NCBI RefSeq assembly: GCF_000512895.1
Contig: NZ_CP007033.1
Coordinates: forward strand, 1,785,001 to 1,849,000
From: Dehalobacter restrictus DSM 9455
Lineage (GTDB): Bacteria; Bacillota; Desulfitobacteriia; Desulfitobacteriales; Syntrophobotulaceae
Reading direction: 5' to 3'
Length of the DNA: 64,000 bases
Part shown: positions 1 through 9,009 of the stretch, one piece after another
Numbering within the stretch: position 1 is the stretch's first letter
Layout of the letters: each line of letters opens with the position of its first letter
Made by a program: the position numbers and the translations under genes
Notes under the pieces: model-generated
Seen by the model: only the letters and a program-made list of their open reading frames with translations
Database searches by the model: none
Told to the model about the DNA's origin: nothing

Positions 1-809
1 GGGACACTGCCAATGCCCATCAGGGTCGTGACCACAGGAAGATTGGTTTTTTCGAGTACTTCCTGAAGAATCTTGCCGGCTCCGGAGGTTATGACGCCTC
101 CCCCGGCATAAACAACCGGTTTTTTGCTTTGGGCCAGTGCTCTGGCTGCTTCAGAAATCTGACCGGGATTTCCCTTGGTAAAAAATTTATAGCTTTTCAG
201 CGCCACTTTGGACGGATAAGGCTCATTGACCTCTGCTGCCATAATATTCTTCGGCAGATCGATCAGGACCGGACCCGGGCGGCCTGTACTCGCAATATAA
301 AACGCTTCTTTCACAATACGCGGGATATCCCTAGCATCTTTAACCAGATAGGAATGCTTCGTTATCGGCATCGTGATCCCCGTAATGTCAACTTCCTGAA
401 AAGAATCTGTCCCCAACAGATGGGTCGATACCTGACCGGTTAAGATCACAAGCGGGATGGAATCCATATACGCATTTGCAATTCCCGTGACCATATTGGC
501 GGCTCCCGGACCTGAGGTAGCCAGACAGACACCCACCTTGCCACTGACCCGTGCGTAGGCATCGGCGGCATGAACAGCACTCTGCTCATGTCTTGGCAGG
601 ATATGACGGATCGAGCTGTCCAGAAGCGCATCATACAGTGCTAGCAAAGATCCGCCGGGATACCCGAAGATCAGCTCTACCCCCTCCTGGTCCAGTACAT
701 CGAGCAGCGCTTTGGCGCCATTATAATTATCCAAAGCAAGACTTTCTTCGTCTTCCCAGGTAATTTCAGGGTCTCTGGCTATTAAGGCGTCTTCTTTGGA
801 CTTATCCAT
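1..809 (-). CDS. ilvB: Acetolactate synthase large subunit (5' part, cut by window edge)
   Basis: Thiamine-diphosphate enzyme that condenses two pyruvates to acetolactate, or pyruvate with 2-oxobutyrate, the first step of valine/leucine/isoleucine synthesis. About 269 N-terminal residues are visible. The translation contains FGYPGGSLLALYDALL and the catalytic-glutamate region LPRHEQSAVHAADAYAR, followed by GKVGVCLATSGPGAANMVTG, all typical of the ThDP-binding N-terminal domain. The ATG at 809-807 is chosen because AAGGAGG lies 8 bases upstream; an ATG at 813 is closed at once by a stop. It begins just after the ilvD stop (814), so the two are co-transcribed. The C-terminal part lies outside the window. 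Confidence 0.95.
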   Translation of the reverse strand, partial: MDKSKEDALIARDPEITWEDEESLALDNYNGAKALLDVLDQEGVELIFGYPGGSLLALYDALLDSSIRHILPRHEQSAVHAADAYARVSGKVGVCLATSGPGAANMVTGIANAYMDSIPLVILTGQVSTHLLGTDSFQEVDITGITMPITKHSYLVKDARDIPRIVKEAFYIASTGRPGPVLIDLPKNIMAAEVNEPYPSKVALKSYKFFTKGNPGQISEAARALAQSKKPVVYAGGGVITSGAGKILQEVLEKTNLPVVTTLMGIGSV

Positions 810-813
810 TCAT

Positions 814-2511
814 TCATTCCTCCTTGACTGTCCGGAAAGCTGCTCCTTTATTGGCCGACTGGGCAAATTGGACGTAACGTCCCAGATATCCTGTCCGGCC
901 TGCTACTTTATACACTTTCTCCAACCCTTTTTTGGGGTCAAAGCTGTTTCTTCTTTCTGCTTTTTCAGATTCGGGCAGAAGCCAGTCAATGGTCCGTTTT
1001 TCTAAATCAATCCGAACCATATCGCCGTTCTCTACGAACGCAATCTCCCCGCCGAGCGCTGCTTCCGGAGAAATGTGCCCGATCGAAAGTCCGCGGCTGC
1101 CTCCGGAAAAACGTCCGTCCGTCAACAGTGCCACGGAAGAATCAAGGCCCATTCCCGCTAGGGTTGCTGTTGGTCCGAGCATCTCTCGCATACCAGGCCC
1201 GCCCTTCGGTCCTTCATAGCGGATAATCACGACATCGCCTTCTTTGATCACGCCGCTGCGGATCGCTTCCGCCGCCAGGTCTTCTCCGTCGTAGACCTTG
1301 GCCGCGCCCTCGAAGACAATATCTCTGTTCGCCAGCGCACCTACTTTGATCACGGCTCCTTCCGGCGCCAGGTTACCAAACAGGACACAGAGTCCGCCTT
1401 TGGCAGAGTACGGATCAGTTAGCGGCCGAATCACACTCGGATTTTTGACAACCGCGCTGCTTAGTCTTTCCGCCATGGTACTGCCGGAAACTGTCATCCC
1501 GGAACCATCAATCAAACCGGCATCCAGCAAGCTCTTCAAAACGGCACTGATCCCGCCTGCTTCATTGACTTCGACGAGATAATGCCCGTTCACCGCCGGA
1601 CTCAGTTTGCAAATCTGAGGGGTCCGGTCACTGATCGCATTGATCTCGGCCAGGTCAAATTCTATTTCTCCTTCAAACGCAATCGCAGGCAGATGAAGGA
1701 TGGTATTGGTTGAACACCCCAACGCCATATCGGCGGCAACGCCGTTCCTGATTGAAGTGCTCGTTACGATATCACGCGGCCGGATATTGTCCCGCAGCAG
1801 GTTCATAACCTGATAGCCGGTTTCTTTGGCCAAGCGTATTCTCTCGGAATAGACGGCCGGTATCGTACCATTGCCGGGCAAGGCCATGCCGATGACCTCT
1901 GTCAGGCAGTTCATGGAGTTTGCCGTAAACATCCCGGCACAGGAACCACAGGTTGGGCACGCATTCTGTTCGAGGCCCTGAAGCCACTCCTGGCTTTCCT
2001 GGCCGCTATAGACTTTGCCAACGCCTTCGTAGACGGTAATAAAATCAACATTTTTCCCCTCGTGACGGCCCGGCAGCATCGGCCCGCCGCTCACGACGAT
2101 GGACGGCAGATTCAGCCGCATCGCAGCCATCAGCATTCCTGGGACGATTTTGTCACAGCTCGGAATAAAAACCAGGGCATCGACAGCATGCGCTCTGGCC
2201 ATAATCTCAATGGAGTCGGTAATCAACTCCCTGCTCGCCAGGGAAAAATGCATTCCAACGTGTCCCATGGCAATGCCGTCACAGACACCAATCGTCGAAA
2301 ATTCGAGCGGCGTGCCGCCGTTTTCTCTGACTCCGGCTTTAACTGCTTCGGCAATTTGACGCAGATGCATATGCCCGGGCACAAATTCATTAAAGGAGTT
2401 GACGATACCGATCAAGGGTTTATTGATTTCCCGGTCGGTAAGTCCGAGAGCTTTAAATAGAGAACGGTGAGGTGCCCTGTCAATTCCGACTTTTACTGCA
2501 TCACTGTTCAT
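814..2511 (-). CDS. ilvD: Dihydroxy-acid dehydratase
   Basis: Iron-sulfur enzyme that dehydrates 2,3-dihydroxy-isovalerate or -methylvalerate to the 2-oxoacid, the third common step of branched-chain amino acid synthesis. The 565-residue length is usual for IlvD/Edd proteins. Cluster-ligand motifs CDKIVPGM (about residue 119) and CGSCAGMFTANSMNC (about residue 188) are present, as are the C-terminal GRFSGGSRGLSIGHISPEA region and GPKGGPGMREM. The start ATG follows GGAAAGGAAGCG. It is followed immediately by ilvB and preceded by ilvE on the same strand, forming an ilvE-ilvD-ilvB series. Confidence 0.97.
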   Translation of the reverse strand: MNSDAVKVGIDRAPHRSLFKALGLTDREINKPLIGIVNSFNEFVPGHMHLRQIAEAVKAGVRENGGTPLEFSTIGVCDGIAMGHVGMHFSLASRELITDSIEIMARAHAVDALVFIPSCDKIVPGMLMAAMRLNLPSIVVSGGPMLPGRHEGKNVDFITVYEGVGKVYSGQESQEWLQGLEQNACPTCGSCAGMFTANSMNCLTEVIGMALPGNGTIPAVYSERIRLAKETGYQVMNLLRDNIRPRDIVTSTSIRNGVAADMALGCSTNTILHLPAIAFEGEIEFDLAEINAISDRTPQICKLSPAVNGHYLVEVNEAGGISAVLKSLLDAGLIDGSGMTVSGSTMAERLSSAVVKNPSVIRPLTDPYSAKGGLCVLFGNLAPEGAVIKVGALANRDIVFEGAAKVYDGEDLAAEAIRSGVIKEGDVVIIRYEGPKGGPGMREMLGPTATLAGMGLDSSVALLTDGRFSGGSRGLSIGHISPEAALGGEIAFVENGDMVRIDLEKRTIDWLLPESEKAERRNSFDPKKGLEKVYKVAGRTGYLGRYVQFAQSANKGAAFRTVKEE

Positions 2512-2545
2512 GGGATCGCTTCCTTTCCGGAAAAATTTTCGGTCT

Positions 2546-2583
2546 TTGGTCTTTAATCTATCGTTTGGTCTTTAATCTATCGT
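2546..2583. repeat. 19-bp perfect tandem repeat, two copies, upstream of ilvD
   Basis: Two back-to-back copies of TTGGTCTTTAATCTATCGT occupy 2546-2564 and 2565-2583. They lie between the ilvD start and the ilvE stop, with a 14-bp perfect palindrome GTTATAGCTATAAC at 2611-2624 nearby. This leader region could hold a regulator site; no T-box consensus (AGGGTGGNACCGCG) is visible. Confidence 0.7.
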
Positions 2584-2648
2584 AAGGAAGAAAAATAACG
2601 CTTTGTCAGTGTTATAGCTATAACTTGTCCGCGCTGAAATGTACAGTA

Positions 2649-3515
2649 TTAGATAGGCTCTCCCTCTGTTTTGACATATTCGTGGAATTTAGCCAGCAGC
2701 TTTTTAAATACGGGTCCTGGTTTGCCGTCCCCGATCTTTCTGGAATCCAGCATAATAATCGGAATCAGCTCAGCCGCCGTACCGGTCAGGAAGCACTCAT
2801 CGGCACTGTAGACATCAATCAGATGAAACAGCTCTTCTTGAACGGTGATCCCTTCCTGGCGGGCTAAATCGATGACCGAATCACGGGTGACGCCTTTTAA
2901 AATCCCGGCATAAACTGGAGGTGTGGTTATAATTCCGTCTTTGATAATGAAAATGTTGTCACCGGTGGCTTCACTGACATACCCTTCCTGATTCAACATC
3001 AATGCTTCCATCAGACTTGCCCTATTGGCTTCAATCTTGGCCATAATATTGTTCAAATAGTTCAGGGATTTGATTCTCGGGCTTAACGCATCCGAACTGG
3101 TCCTGCGAGTTGCAGCCGTAATAATTTCCATCCCGTTTTCATACATGCTTGGCGGGTACAGGGAGATATTGCCTGCAATGCAGATAATCTCCGATTTAGC
3201 GCATTTCCTTGGGTCTAAGCCCATATCTCCGACCCCTCTGGAAATGATCAGACGAATATAAGCATCTGTAAGGTTATTTTTTCTTACGGTTTCCACGACG
3301 ATATCCATCATTTCCCGACGGCTTATCTCGACGTTTAACAGAATTGCATTGGCTGACTCATACAGTCTGTCAATATGTTCCTTTAATTTGAATACCCGGC
3401 CATTATAGGCTCGGATCCCTTCAAATACACCATCTCCATAAAGAAAGCCATGATCAAATACAGAAATTTTCGCCTCCTGGCTGTCAACAAATTTACCATC
3501 GCAATAGATAATCAT
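2649..3515 (-). CDS. ilvE: Branched-chain amino acid aminotransferase (class IV PLP)
   Basis: PLP enzyme that transfers the amino group between glutamate and branched-chain 2-oxoacids. At 288 residues it fits the compact Bacillus/archaeal-type IlvE. Visible fold-type IV features are FDHGFLYGDGVFEGIRAYNGRVF near the N-terminus, the PLP-lysine region (RIKSLNYLNNIMAKIEA, about residues 149-165), EATGDNIF and the C-terminal LTGTAAELIPI. AAAGGAG with 7-base spacing precedes the ATG. A D-amino-acid aminotransferase or 4-amino-4-deoxychorismate lyase is a family alternative, but the position directly upstream of ilvD strongly favours IlvE. Confidence 0.93.
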   Translation of the reverse strand: MIIYCDGKFVDSQEAKISVFDHGFLYGDGVFEGIRAYNGRVFKLKEHIDRLYESANAILLNVEISRREMMDIVVETVRKNNLTDAYIRLIISRGVGDMGLDPRKCAKSEIICIAGNISLYPPSMYENGMEIITAATRRTSSDALSPRIKSLNYLNNIMAKIEANRASLMEALMLNQEGYVSEATGDNIFIIKDGIITTPPVYAGILKGVTRDSVIDLARQEGITVQEELFHLIDVYSADECFLTGTAAELIPIIMLDSRKIGDGKPGPVFKKLLAKFHEYVKTEGEPI

Positions 3516-3895
3516 GTGAATACTCCTTTCCGAAACTCAATTTTGATTTCAACACTATCTATATTGTAACGAAACACAATCAACATGTAAAATATACCTT
3601 AATAAAAAAAACAGGGAGTCTAATTGATACACTTCCTAACGTGCATATTCATATATGAGAAAAACTCTACGGACTTTCTGAACCATCATTATCTCGTCAA
3701 CGATGTGTTATAGCACATATAATTATTTTATCTAAGTGTATATGATACAGTTAACTGTGTCAATATATTTGGAGTATACTTTTCATCCTGCAGTGGGCCG
3801 ATCAAAAATATCCTTGCCAATTCCAGGATAGCTTGGTATAATGTCCACTGTACAGAAACACTTGTTCATTCAGAGGGGATAGGGAGGAACTATTT
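3516..3895. other. Divergent intergenic region between ilvE and hom
   Basis: About 380 bp, AT-rich, separating minus-strand ilvE from plus-strand hom. Apart from the hom promoter and ribosome site near its right end I see no RNA gene, riboswitch or ORF of substance. No T-box motif was found for either operon. Confidence 0.6.
3814..3842 (+). promoter_or_regulatory. Sigma-A type promoter for hom
   Basis: TTGCCA (3814-3819), exactly 17 bp, then perfect TATAAT (3837-3842). It lies 54 bp before the hom ATG, which is preceded by GGGAGGAACTATTT. Confidence 0.8.
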
Positions 3896-5191
3896 ATGAA
3901 GAAAATTGTAATTGGTTTACTGGGTTTTGGAACTGTCGGATCAGGTACAGCCGCCATACTGGAAAATAACCGGTATGACATCAGTACCCGTACCAATGCT
4001 GATATAACTATAAAAAAGGCTTTAGTCCATGATATCCATAAACCTCGGCCGGATTGCCGCGGCATTATTTTGACAGACGATCCCAGGGAGATCACGGATG
4101 ATCCGGAAATTGACATTGTTGTCGAAGTAATGGGCGGTATCGAGCCAGCCCGCACGCTTATCCTGACCGCAATGGCAAACGGCAAAAATGTCGTTACCGC
4201 CAATAAAGATCTTTTAGCTCAAAATGGAGAAGAACTGCTTGAGGCTGCGAAAAAGAACGGTCGAGATTTGTACTTTGAAGCCAGTGTCGCTGGCGGTATC
4301 CCGATTATCGCTGCCTTAAGGCAATCCCTGACCGCCAACCGGATCTCCTCACTGCTTGGGATTATTAACGGTACGACCAATTATATTTTGTCTGCTATGA
4401 CCGAACAGGGACGCAATTTTGCCGATGTCCTGAAAGAAGCCCAAGAGCTCGGCTATGCTGAAGCAGATCCGGTCTCCGACGTAGAAGGGCTTGATGCCGC
4501 CCGCAAACTTGCGATTCTTTCTTCCCTGGCTTTTAATACGCGCGTGACGTTTAACGATGTTTATGCCGAAGGAATTTCCAACGTTTCTCCGGAAGATATC
4601 CACTATGCCGATGAGCTCGGCTGCGTGATTAAGCTGCTGGCCATTGCCAAAAATCAGGAAGAAGGGATCGAAGTCAGGGTGCATCCCGCCCTGATTTCCA
4701 AAAAACATCCGCTGGCCAATATCAGCGGTGTGTACAACGCGATTTATGTCACCGGTGATGCTGTCGGAGAAACCATGTTTTACGGGAAAGGCGCCGGAGC
4801 CTTGCCGACAGGCAGTTCCGTTGTAGCCGACATTATCCAGATTGTACGCAATATGTCCGCCGGATCCGAAGGACTCCTGAATTGCGGCTGTTACCGCAAC
4901 TATCCGATCATCTCAACGGATGATTTTACAACCGCTTATTACATCCGGCTTAAAGTTAAAGACGAGCCAAAAGTCTTTGCAACACTGGCGTTATTCTTTG
5001 CTGAAGCTGGTATTAGCTTTCATTCCATCATCCAGAAACCGCGGCCGGATAAAAGCGCCGAAATTGCACTGGTGACCCACCCCTGCCGGGAAGGACAGCT
5101 CCGTCAGGCCATCCAATCCCTGAACTCCTACAGCAAGCTGGATAAAATCTACAATGTTATTCGGTTGGAGACGAATGGAATAAGTATCTAG
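3896..5191 (+). CDS. hom: Homoserine dehydrogenase (ACT-domain form)
   Basis: NAD(P)H-dependent reduction of aspartate semialdehyde to homoserine, the branch point to threonine and methionine. At 431 residues it has an N-terminal Rossmann motif GLLGFGTVGSG, then VVEVMGGIEPA and NGKNVVTANKDLLA. The catalytic domain follows with GIINGTTNYILSAM and ADPVSDVEGLDAARKL. The C-terminal roughly 80 residues (KDEPKVFATLALFFAEAGISFHS) form an ACT domain, expected to bind threonine for feedback control. An IS now separates it from thrB downstream. Confidence 0.97.
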   Translation: MKKIVIGLLGFGTVGSGTAAILENNRYDISTRTNADITIKKALVHDIHKPRPDCRGIILTDDPREITDDPEIDIVVEVMGGIEPARTLILTAMANGKNVVTANKDLLAQNGEELLEAAKKNGRDLYFEASVAGGIPIIAALRQSLTANRISSLLGIINGTTNYILSAMTEQGRNFADVLKEAQELGYAEADPVSDVEGLDAARKLAILSSLAFNTRVTFNDVYAEGISNVSPEDIHYADELGCVIKLLAIAKNQEEGIEVRVHPALISKKHPLANISGVYNAIYVTGDAVGETMFYGKGAGALPTGSSVVADIIQIVRNMSAGSEGLLNCGCYRNYPIISTDDFTTAYYIRLKVKDEPKVFATLALFFAEAGISFHSIIQKPRPDKSAEIALVTHPCREGQLRQAIQSLNSYSKLDKIYNVIRLETNGISI

Positions 5192-5195
5192 GGTT

Positions 5196-5239
5196 GGTCT
5201 GGGTGTCACAATTCCGCTTGCGGCAGATAGCGCCCTCCA
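5196..5239. repeat. Dispersed palindromic repeat, copy A, left part (split by IS)
   Basis: Begins with GTCTGGGTGTCACAATTCCG and continues through CGGCAGATAGCGCCC up to the target site TCCA (5236-5239). It matches the left part of the uninterrupted copy at 46323-46539 closely. The remainder of this copy resumes at 6827, after the IS. Confidence 0.85.
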
Positions 5240-6826
5240 CAGGCTGTGTAAAAACGTAGAGAATAATGGATAAATATGGTATAATTAAGTAAGGAAACCG
5301 AATCATAAGGGGAATAATTATGCCATATAAAAACGGAATAAACCGCGAACAAATTACACTATTTCCGGAAAGCATAGATGATTATATAACAGAGGACAAT
5401 GAGGTTCAGTTTATTGATGCATTTGTAGATAATATAGAAACAGAATTTAAGTATTCCAAAACAAGTGAAACGGGGCGCCCTCCATATAACCCAAAGGATC
5501 TGCTCAAACTATACCTGTATGGGTACATCAATGCCATAAGATCGAGTAGAAAGCTTGAAAAGGAATGTCATAGAAATCTAGAGGTAATGTGGCTTCTAAA
5601 GAGTCTAAGGCCGGATCACAAAACGATAGCAAACTTCAGGAAAGACAACAAAGAAGAAATTCCAAAAGTATTTAAAGAATTCACGCTGCTCTGTAAGAAA
5701 CTATCAATGTTTGGGGGAGAAATAGTATCGGTAGATGGAAGTAAATTTAAAGCAGTAAACTCAAAAAAACAAAACGTTGTAAAAGAAAAAGCTGTTGCAA
5801 GGATAAAAGAAATTGAGAAGCAGATAAACGAATACCTGAAGGAAATTGAAGAAAATGATAAGAATGAAGAAGACACAAAAACGATAACGAAAGAAGAGCT
5901 GCAAGAGAGAATTGAGACAATTAAAAAACGCAAAGAAAAATATGAAACCCTAAAGGCTAAGATGGAAGAAACGGGAGAAACCCAAATATCAAGCACAGAT
6001 CCAAACAGTAGACTAATGATGAACAACCGTAAAATGGAAGTCTGCTACAATATACAAACGATAGTAGATGAGAGAAACAAACTGATATTAGACTATAAAG
6101 TAACCAATGAAGTAAGCGACATAAATCAACTGTCTATCATGGCATTAAAAGCGCAGGACATACTGCAAACTGAAAACATAGATGTTTTAGCAGACAAAGG
6201 ATATTACAAGTCAACTGAAATCAAAGCCTGTATAGATAATGGAATGGTTCCCTACGTATCCAAGCCAGAAGTAAGTGGCGGAAAAGGCTATAAGCTCGAG
6301 AAATTTGAGTACATAAAAGAAAAAGACATATACATATGTCCAGGGAAGCAAGAACTAACATACAGAAAACAAACAAATAAAAACGGTAAGATAATAAGGA
6401 GCTATTACACAAAAGGTTGTAAATATTGCAAAATCAGAAGTCAGTGCACAGAAAATAAGACCGGAAGAGAAATTCAGAGATGGGAACATGAAGAAATATT
6501 AGAAGAAATGCAAAAACGATTAAAGGAAAATGCAGAAAAGTATTTCTTGAGAAGATGTTTATCTGAACATCCATTTGGAACAATAAAACGGACAATGAAT
6601 GCAGCATATTTGCTGATGAAAGGCTTTGAAAAAGTAGAAGTTGAAATCAGTTTGATAATGCTGTCTTATAATATTAAAAGAGTAATAAACATACTGGGAG
6701 TAAAGAAATTGATTGAAGTACTGGGGTAAAAGACCTTTGTATTTTTATATTTGTAGTACAACAAGAGCAATTATTGGTAAATCAATTTTATAACTGTAAA
6801 TTAAGGATGAGTTTTTACACGGTCTG
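5240..6826 (+). mobile_element. Complete IS1182-family insertion sequence (1587 bp)
   Basis: Terminal inverted repeats are CAGGCTGTGTAAAAAC at 5240 and the complement of GTTTTTACACGGTCTG ending at 6826, matching in 14 of 16 positions. Both sides are flanked by TCCA (5236-5239 and 6827-6830), an exact 4-bp target duplication. In two uninterrupted repeat copies the site reads CCCTCCATGG or CCCTCCGTGG, which confirms the empty target. The element carries one transposase and sits between hom and thrB, in the same orientation. Confidence 0.92.
5320..6729 (+). CDS. IS1182-family transposase
   Basis: DDE transposase of 469 residues that mobilises the surrounding element. The N-terminal DUF772-type region shows ETGRPPYNPKDLLKLYLYGY and LRPDHKTIANFRKDN. 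A catalytic aspartate is likely in GEIVSVDGSKFKAVN (about residue 140). A Lys/Glu-rich coiled segment spans about 160-220, then VLADKGYYKSTEI, a Cys-rich patch (CKYCKIRSQC) and a C-terminal EHPFGTIKRTMN with the probable catalytic glutamate. The frame is intact, so the element may be active. Codon use is A-rich compared with the neighbouring chromosomal genes. Confidence 0.95.
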   Translation: MPYKNGINREQITLFPESIDDYITEDNEVQFIDAFVDNIETEFKYSKTSETGRPPYNPKDLLKLYLYGYINAIRSSRKLEKECHRNLEVMWLLKSLRPDHKTIANFRKDNKEEIPKVFKEFTLLCKKLSMFGGEIVSVDGSKFKAVNSKKQNVVKEKAVARIKEIEKQINEYLKEIEENDKNEEDTKTITKEELQERIETIKKRKEKYETLKAKMEETGETQISSTDPNSRLMMNNRKMEVCYNIQTIVDERNKLILDYKVTNEVSDINQLSIMALKAQDILQTENIDVLADKGYYKSTEIKACIDNGMVPYVSKPEVSGGKGYKLEKFEYIKEKDIYICPGKQELTYRKQTNKNGKIIRSYYTKGCKYCKIRSQCTENKTGREIQRWEHEEILEEMQKRLKENAEKYFLRRCLSEHPFGTIKRTMNAAYLLMKGFEKVEVEISLIMLSYNIKRVINILGVKKLIEVLG

Positions 6827-6956
6827 TCCATGGCGCTAACAGCCGCGCTCCGCATCCATGCTCCGCTTGACGCTGGAACTTGTGGCACCCAGACCTAATA
6901 TAGGGTATTCAGGCTTGAATGAAATTATTTGAGCAATGGGTTTAAGAATGTTGTAC
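6827..6956. repeat. Dispersed palindromic repeat, copy A, right part
   Basis: Resumes after the IS with TCCATGGCGC, runs through GCCGCGCTCCGCATCCATGC, and ends its stem with TTGTGGCACCCAGAC at 6880-6894, the inverse of the left arm at 5197. A further 60-bp tail, through TTTAAGAATGTTGTAC, is also shared with copy B at 46.5 kb. It lies between the IS and thrB; no gene is visible here. Confidence 0.85.
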
Positions 6957-7047
6957 CGACTGTTTACTTCCCTCAGTAATTGTTATAGAATTTATTCGAA
7001 TAAATAGGCATATTCATAGATTACCTGCCGAAAAAATGGAGGAAAAG

Positions 7048-7947
7048 ATGTTCCAAGTAAAAGTACCAGCAACTTCAGCAAATCTCGGACCAGGTTTTGA
7101 CTGTATGGGACTGGCTTTAAGGCTATATAACTATATCCAGGCTGAAGAAAGTGAAAAACTGGAGATTATCCTTAAAGGCACCTATACGAGTAACATTCCT
7201 GCAAATGAAAAAAACCTTTTATGGAAAACCGCCTGCAAGCTGTGGCAGAAAATTGATTTTCAGCCGAGACCCTTAAAAATCACCCTGGAAAGCCATGTTC
7301 CGCCTGCCCGTGGACTCGGAAGCAGCTCCACTGCCGTCGTCGGCGGACTAATTATCGCCAACGCGGTAGCCGGGAACCCTTTAAACCGGCTTCAATTGCT
7401 TGAAGTCGCTTCTGAAATCGAAGGCCATCCGGATAATGTCTCGCCTGCTCTTTGCGGCGGCATCACCCTGACAGTCATGGATGAAAACAAGCTTATTCCG
7501 AGGACGCTGGCGAAGTTTCCAAAATTCAAAGCTGTCGTCGTGATCCCGGATATTCTCGTTGAAACTGAAAAAGCGCGTGGGATACTGCCCGCTTCTGTTT
7601 CCAGAACTGATGTGATCTTTAACGCTTCCCGCGTTGGCCTTTTAGTTGATGCGTTTATTAAAGAGGAATACGATTTATTGGCGATTGCCACTCAGGACAG
7701 GATCCATCAAAATCAGCGGGCTTCTCTGATCCCCGGTATGCCCGAAGCCTTAAAATCTGCCGTGCTCGCCGGCGCGTACGGCGCAGCGCTAAGCGGTTCC
7801 GGACCGACCTTGATTGCTTTTTGCCCTCACGGCAAAGAAGATCAGATAGCCCTGACGATGAAGGGCGTACTCCAAGAAAATGGTTTACCTTCTGAAGCCC
7901 TGACCCTGGATATTGATTCTGAGGGAGCTGTGCTAACCGAATTTTGA
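7048..7947 (+). CDS. thrB: Homoserine kinase (GHMP family)
   Basis: Phosphorylates homoserine to O-phosphohomoserine, the penultimate threonine step. The GHMP ATP-binding motif PPARGLGSSSTAVVGG lies near residue 85. The N-terminus VPATSANLGPGFDCMGLALRLYN and the C-terminal GAYGAALSGSGPTLIAF are diagnostic of ThrB. I chose the ATG at 7048 because GGAGG ends 5 bases before it; the in-frame ATG at 7036 has no ribosome site. thrC is not next to it. The IS upstream probably cuts transcription from the hom promoter. Confidence 0.95.
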   Translation: MFQVKVPATSANLGPGFDCMGLALRLYNYIQAEESEKLEIILKGTYTSNIPANEKNLLWKTACKLWQKIDFQPRPLKITLESHVPPARGLGSSSTAVVGGLIIANAVAGNPLNRLQLLEVASEIEGHPDNVSPALCGGITLTVMDENKLIPRTLAKFPKFKAVVVIPDILVETEKARGILPASVSRTDVIFNASRVGLLVDAFIKEEYDLLAIATQDRIHQNQRASLIPGMPEALKSAVLAGAYGAALSGSGPTLIAFCPHGKEDQIALTMKGVLQENGLPSEALTLDIDSEGAVLTEF

Positions 7948-8260
7948 TTTTTTAGGGTAACCCCTAAGAAAAACCTTCTCCTACATCAGTACTATGAAAT
8001 TGCGGCTCTCCCGGATCCTGTCCGTATGAAAAAAGGTGAACTGCGCATTGGTTTCTCTTCCTTCATCATCCAAGATCAGGAACTATATTATACACAGGGC
8101 CCTGCCTTTTGTTGTATTTGAAGTGAATGAAAGCAATATGACCTCGGCTTTTTGGGACTCTCTCCACAGTGTTGCAGTCAAACAAAAAAGCAAAAACGAC
8201 AGACAGCTTACAATTACTAAATTAAAAGCATTTATTCTCGCCCTCCAGAATGCTGAGTAG
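7948..8260 (+). pseudogene. Possible frameshifted coding remnant after thrB
   Basis: Two overlapping short reading frames look protein-like but broken. The first runs from an ATG at 8026 (MKKGELRIGFSSFIIQDQEL...) and stops near 8120. The second, in the +1 frame (8036-8260), continues with FEVNESNMTSAFWDSLHSVA and ends in LQNAE. Joined they would give a peptide of about 80 residues. I do not recognise a family. The second frame overlaps the 3' end of the opposite-strand transglycosylase. It could equally be chance. Confidence 0.2.
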
Positions 8261-8816
8261 CATAAAGGGCCAAATATTTTTCATAACTTCTGTAAACTTT
8301 CTCGACATATTCCCTGGTCTCTGTAATTGGAATTTCCTCAATACGGTACGCATTCGGGTCCTTCGGCCAATCATCCAGCCAGCTTTGTACCCTGCCGATC
8401 CCGGCGTTATAAGCTGCCAGGGTAAGAACCGTATTGCCGGAAAACTCCTTATTCAAAGAAGCAAGGTACCAGGTGCCGTAACGAATATTGGTTTCCGGAT
8501 CAAGTAAGTCAACCTTTGCGTAATCTTCATTGAGCCAGACAGCTATCTCTTCCGCTGTCCCCGGCATCAGCTGCATCAATCCGACTGCCCCTTTGGATGA
8601 TTTCGATTTGGTGATGAACCTGCTCTCTTCCCTGATTACGGCAATCACTAGCAAAGGATCTGTTCCATACTTGGCGGCATATTTTTCAACCGTCTGCTTG
8701 TATGGAAAAGGATACATCATTCTGCCGATAAAATTTGACTGGTATACAGCCAAAATTATAAACAATAAAAAAATAATTGCTATGGTCTTAACAATTTTCC
8801 TCTTTGCGATAAACAA
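8232..8816 (-). CDS. Soluble lytic murein transglycosylase-like protein (GH23)
   Basis: Cleaves peptidoglycan glycan strands to 1,6-anhydromuramyl products. The 194 residues begin with an N-terminal hydrophobic anchor (TIAIIFLLFIILAVY, about 11-25). The Slt catalytic domain follows: the conserved glutamate in AVIREESRF, SSKGAVGLMQLMPGTAEEIA, NIRYGTWYL and TLAAYNAGIGRVQSWL. It probably acts outside the membrane as an anchored protein. In Firmicutes such small Slt proteins often sit near coaE and polA, as here. It is convergent with thrB. Confidence 0.93.
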   Translation of the reverse strand: MFIAKRKIVKTIAIIFLLFIILAVYQSNFIGRMMYPFPYKQTVEKYAAKYGTDPLLVIAVIREESRFITKSKSSKGAVGLMQLMPGTAEEIAVWLNEDYAKVDLLDPETNIRYGTWYLASLNKEFSGNTVLTLAAYNAGIGRVQSWLDDWPKDPNAYRIEEIPITETREYVEKVYRSYEKYLALYATQHSGGRE

Positions 8817-9009
8817 AACGCACCCATCCTATTTCATATATTCTAATATCTTGTTAACCCTTAAATGATAACATCATTTTTTTATTATCTTTTGATTATC
8901 CGTATGTTCATCTAAGCGGAGATATGATTTAATTCTGAAACATTATATACGACAAAGCTACTTCAAGGCAAGCTGAGACCTTGCCTGAAAAATCTATGGA
9001 GTGGATATC

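Noticed and set aside
129-443. Plus-strand frame of 104 residues at the window start
   Set aside because: It lies opposite the clearly coding ilvB and has no ribosome site; it is a shadow frame.
3516-3895. T-box or other leader riboswitch for ilv or hom genes
   Set aside because: No T-box consensus, specifier loop or antiterminator pattern could be found on either strand; the same holds for 2512-2648.
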